Of a DNA stretch of 44,279 nucleotides, positions 41,698 through 44,279 are shown in pieces (the stretch's first letter is position 1; the number at the start of each line of letters is the position of its first letter). The notes below the pieces were generated by a model, which saw only the letters and a list, made by a program, of their open reading frames with translations, did not search any database and was not told the DNA's origin. The stretch is from Pseudooceanicola nanhaiensis (GTDB lineage Bacteria; Pseudomonadota; Alphaproteobacteria; Rhodobacterales; Rhodobacteraceae), in NCBI RefSeq assembly GCF_020171315.1, contig NZ_JAIUZP010000020.1:1-44279 (forward strand). The letters run 5' to 3'. The position numbers were made by a program, and so were the translations under genes.

Positions 41698-44134
41698 CTG
41701 CTGCGCGCTCGCAGTAGCCGCGCGCGATGCTCTTGCTTGTGACCACGAGAACTCTCGGACGCCGACCTTGGGGCAGCGTTCTCAGGCGCTCCCTTCGCAG
41801 AAGCGCCAGGATATCCAAGCTTGTGTCAGGCCGGCCGAGGAATGTCTTGTTGCAGGTTCGGTCGTTCAACTGGATGACTTCAGCGTGGCGTGCGGCTTCG
41901 ATCGAAGCGACCTTTGCATGTGGCGCAAACCGTTTTGTAATCAGATCCGAGCCGTCTGCATCCAAGAGCAGCAACGGCGCACCGGTCGGCAGCTCGTGGG
42001 ATGTATCAAGGTGCAAGGTCGGAATGGGACCAGTGTCGCCAAGATGTATCCGTTGGCACACGCTGGCGCCACGTTCACGGCACTCCGCAAGGGTCGCGAA
42101 GACTAAGGCGAGAAAGCGAAGTGGCGCGCGCTTCTTGACCAGCTTATCCAGGCACAAGGGCAGATCGCCTTCGCCCAGCGCGGCGGGAGGCGCACCACGC
42201 GACAGCCTGAGGCAAATCCTATGAACAGCCGCGAGATCGATTTCATCCAGACACGCCATGTCGACAGAACCAGGTGCCTTCACCCCCTCGCCCAGCGCCC
42301 TCAACGCCGATTTGAGATCCGCCGACTTGGTGTAGGCAGAGACCGCCTTCTCCAGTGCAGTCCAGGACATCGCTTCGCGATGCACCAGCTCCTTATAGAA
42401 ACTTTCATCGATAACCCGGAGGGCAACGCGGCGGCCGCGATCGTGCCCTGGCTGCCCTAGGGATTTGGTCACATGTATCCGGATGATTGGCTCAGCCGGT
42501 AGTCCCTGCCACTGATCTTCGTAGGCACATGTCGTTCGAAATGGGCAGTCCTGACAAAGATGAGTTGTGACCGAAAGGCCAGCTCGGACATAGCCGTCCG
42601 CGAGATCAGAGCGCGCACACATGGGGCTTCCCGAATTCGGGTTGATTGCGCCCCGACCCCGCATGACACAGGCCTCGACACCAAGGTGTCTTAGATGCGC
42701 ACTGGCCTCCTCTGCCAACTTGTAGGTGGGCACATAGAGGACGACCTCTCCGTCCAATGAATGCGGCCCTCTGTTCGCCAGTTCCTCCCTGAGAATGCGG
42801 CTCTTTCCGAGCCCATGCCCGACCTTCAGCAACAGGGCACGATCCTTCGCTTCACCACTTTCAATATCTTGTAGGAAGCCATCAATTCGGCGGTGCAGTT
42901 CTGCCTGCGCTTCGCCAACGCCAAGACATTCGCCCTGATCCTGCCGATCGTGTCGCTTCCGAGCAAGCTCGAGAGGTGCGCCGGTAAATCGGCCGCGGCG
43001 ATCGCGAGGCCGCGGGGTCAGTCTTGCCAGCTCTTGCGCAATGAAGTTCCTGACGAAGCTCGGCCCTTCACGGTGAAGAGTATCGTTAAAGTCGGCTTTC
43101 GAGCCTATCTGTTCCGGGCACCGCAGCACGAATAGCATCCCCCCCTTCGCACGCAGTGTCGAAACCGCCTTGTCGAATTGCTTGGCAGCCGGACTGTCGG
43201 GAGCATCTTGATCCGGGCAAAGCACAATTGGTCGATCCGCGGGAAAGGCTTGGTGCTGGAAGTTCCCCACGTCGATGACAGCCCAGGTTTCCAGACCTGT
43301 CGCCCACCAGATGGCGAGGGCCGTTTCGGGGCCCTCTGCGACCAGAATTGGGCCTCTCCCGGTCTCTTTACCCGGAAGCTTCAGGGCGCTCCCCTTCTTT
43401 CTCCCGGTCAACAGCTTGGGAGATACAACGCCCGATGCCTTGCGCCCCTCACGATCCAGAAGAACACGCTGAACCGCGGTCCGGTCGCCAGATGGATCTT
43501 CGAGAAAGAAGACGAGGCTCCCCTGTCGCGCGCAAGGAAGGCCGGCAACTCTACCGGCATCCAGCCAACGGATGTTCGGCTGCTCCTTCATATTGGCGAT
43601 CCCGCGACGCTTTAGGTATGCCTCCACGGGAGTTCCCTTAAGGACTGCTGATAGCTCGGCCGCACTCAGGATGTTTAACCTGTCACGGCGAAGCTTGTCG
43701 TCGTTCGCAAGCCGCTCCTCACGGCGGGTGCGATCGGCCGGTTTGCGCCCGGGGATCTTTTCTCGGCCTCCGTCGGGCGAGATGTGCAGCGTCGACGCGA
43801 GCCCCGCGAGCACCTGGGGAAAGTTCTCTCTGGCGCGTTCCATGCCCAGCGCATGAACCGCGTAGAAATCAAAAACATCCCCACCCTGCCCCGATCTGTG
43901 ATCGAACCACTGGCCCCTCTTGTTTCCCCTCATCATCATTGAGAAGGCTCGGTTTGTTTTGGGGCGCCAGTCTTGAGAACCTTTGCGGTCCGGCTCGCCC
44001 AAGAACTTTTGAAACAGGGCTTCCAGTCGCTCCAAGGCGCCGGCTTTGATCTCACCGCTCAAGTGGCGACCTGTATCGTTCCTGTTCCTCGGCGAGACAG
44101 CAGGCCGGGACTCACGGGACGGGATAGTTCTCAA
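41546..44134 (-). CDS. Toprim primase-helicase, frameshifted before its C-terminus
   Basis: 862 codons, opening at TTG 44134; no in-frame ATG occurs before codon 66, so the true start is uncertain. Order of parts: an N-terminal primase-type segment (GNKRGQWFDHRSGQGGDVFDFYAVHALG); a toprim domain (ILVAEGPETALAIWWATG, VLCPDQDAPDSPAAKQFDKA); a helicase-like ATPase with P-loop GHGLGKSR; a Cys cluster (MCARSD, then LCQDCPFRTTCAYE) that could hold an Fe-S cluster or zinc; and a DEAD-like box VIDESFYKEL. The last 40 or so residues are out of frame with the real C-terminus at 40627-41697. It likely serves replication of the plasmid or of a phage-like ancestor. Confidence 0.78.
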   Translation of the reverse strand: MRTIPSRESRPAVSPRNRNDTGRHLSGEIKAGALERLEALFQKFLGEPDRKGSQDWRPKTNRAFSMMMRGNKRGQWFDHRSGQGGDVFDFYAVHALGMERARENFPQVLAGLASTLHISPDGGREKIPGRKPADRTRREERLANDDKLRRDRLNILSAAELSAVLKGTPVEAYLKRRGIANMKEQPNIRWLDAGRVAGLPCARQGSLVFFLEDPSGDRTAVQRVLLDREGRKASGVVSPKLLTGRKKGSALKLPGKETGRGPILVAEGPETALAIWWATGLETWAVIDVGNFQHQAFPADRPIVLCPDQDAPDSPAAKQFDKAVSTLRAKGGMLFVLRCPEQIGSKADFNDTLHREGPSFVRNFIAQELARLTPRPRDRRGRFTGAPLELARKRHDRQDQGECLGVGEAQAELHRRIDGFLQDIESGEAKDRALLLKVGHGLGKSRILREELANRGPHSLDGEVVLYVPTYKLAEEASAHLRHLGVEACVMRGRGAINPNSGSPMCARSDLADGYVRAGLSVTTHLCQDCPFRTTCAYEDQWQGLPAEPIIRIHVTKSLGQPGHDRGRRVALRVIDESFYKELVHREAMSWTALEKAVSAYTKSADLKSALRALGEGVKAPGSVDMACLDEIDLAAVHRICLRLSRGAPPAALGEGDLPLCLDKLVKKRAPLRFLALVFATLAECRERGASVCQRIHLGDTGPIPTLHLDTSHELPTGAPLLLLDADGSDLITKRFAPHAKVASIEAARHAEVIQLNDRTCNKTFLGRPDTSLDILALLRRERLRTLPQGRRPRVLVVTSKSIARGYCERAAGGLEGRSMELGHRAFGVDWAWFGPATRAELFSRARHGHRPWTRGTASCRA

Positions 44135-44160
44135 GTACTACGCTCCGACGTCAGAATTCT

Positions 44161-44279
44161 GGACGTAAGAGCTGGGTACTATAGCTTTGATTCGCGCGAA
44201 ACCGCCCCCGTGCGCTTTTGGCTGCTCGCGCCGCACGGCGCCGGTCATCCCTGGAGTTCCCGCGCGCGTGCAGCACCCT
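44161..44279. repeat. Second copy of the terminal overlap
   Basis: Identical to bases 1-119; represents the same molecule read twice across the circle junction. Confidence 0.9.

Overview
The window is almost certainly a complete circular plasmid of a Rhodobacterales (Paracoccaceae/Roseobacteraceae-type) alphaproteobacterium. Bases 1-119 recur exactly as bases 44161-44279. That is what a linearised circular de Bruijn contig looks like, so the replicon would be 44,160 bp. Three things support the host call: a repABC replication/partition operon, high-GC housekeeping-style genes, and catabolic genes that closely resemble the Agrobacterium/Rhodobacter galacturonate pathway. I see no relaxase, type IV secretion genes, rRNA, tRNA or CRISPR array, so the plasmid does not look self-transmissible.

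Layout. 0.2-2.9 kb: an MFS transporter divergent from a MocR-type (GntR-aminotransferase) regulator, with an inverted repeat between them. 3.0-6.7 kb: the replication module (repA, repB, repC on the minus strand), with two parS-like palindromes at the repC end and an antisense counter-transcribed RNA between repB and repC. 6.9-8.1 kb: a Xre-RES toxin-antitoxin pair whose promoter lies inside an inverted repeat. 8.5-21.2 kb: a catabolic/uptake locus with one peptide-type ABC transporter (two permeases, two ATPases), two paralogous family-5 solute-binding proteins, two paralogous amidohydrolases, a cupin, an MFS permease and an IclR regulator. 21.4-28.9 kb: a galacturonate oxidative pathway (gli, gci, kdgD, udh), a TRAP transporter (dctPQM) and an FCD-type GntR regulator with candidate shared operators.

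28.9-44.1 kb is more mosaic. It holds a LysE exporter of lower GC, a PepSY/small Cys-His protein/HupE/HupE-like metal-related cluster, and a lower-GC island of three secreted or membrane proteins led by an SGNH-like hydrolase. These are followed by a short tyrosine recombinase with an altered catalytic motif, an alpha/beta-hydrolase remnant, two small phage/plasmid-type proteins and a large toprim primase-helicase whose reading frame is broken near its C-terminus.

Together the plasmid carries stable-maintenance functions (repABC, Xre-RES) plus two substrate-use cassettes. The galacturonate cassette can be read step by step: TRAP uptake, Udh oxidation, Gli lactone isomerisation, Gci ring opening, KdgD to alpha-ketoglutarate semialdehyde. 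The last dehydrogenase must be elsewhere. The substrate of the duplicated ABC/amidohydrolase cassette is unknown. It and the SGNH trio are the least explained parts of the plasmid.
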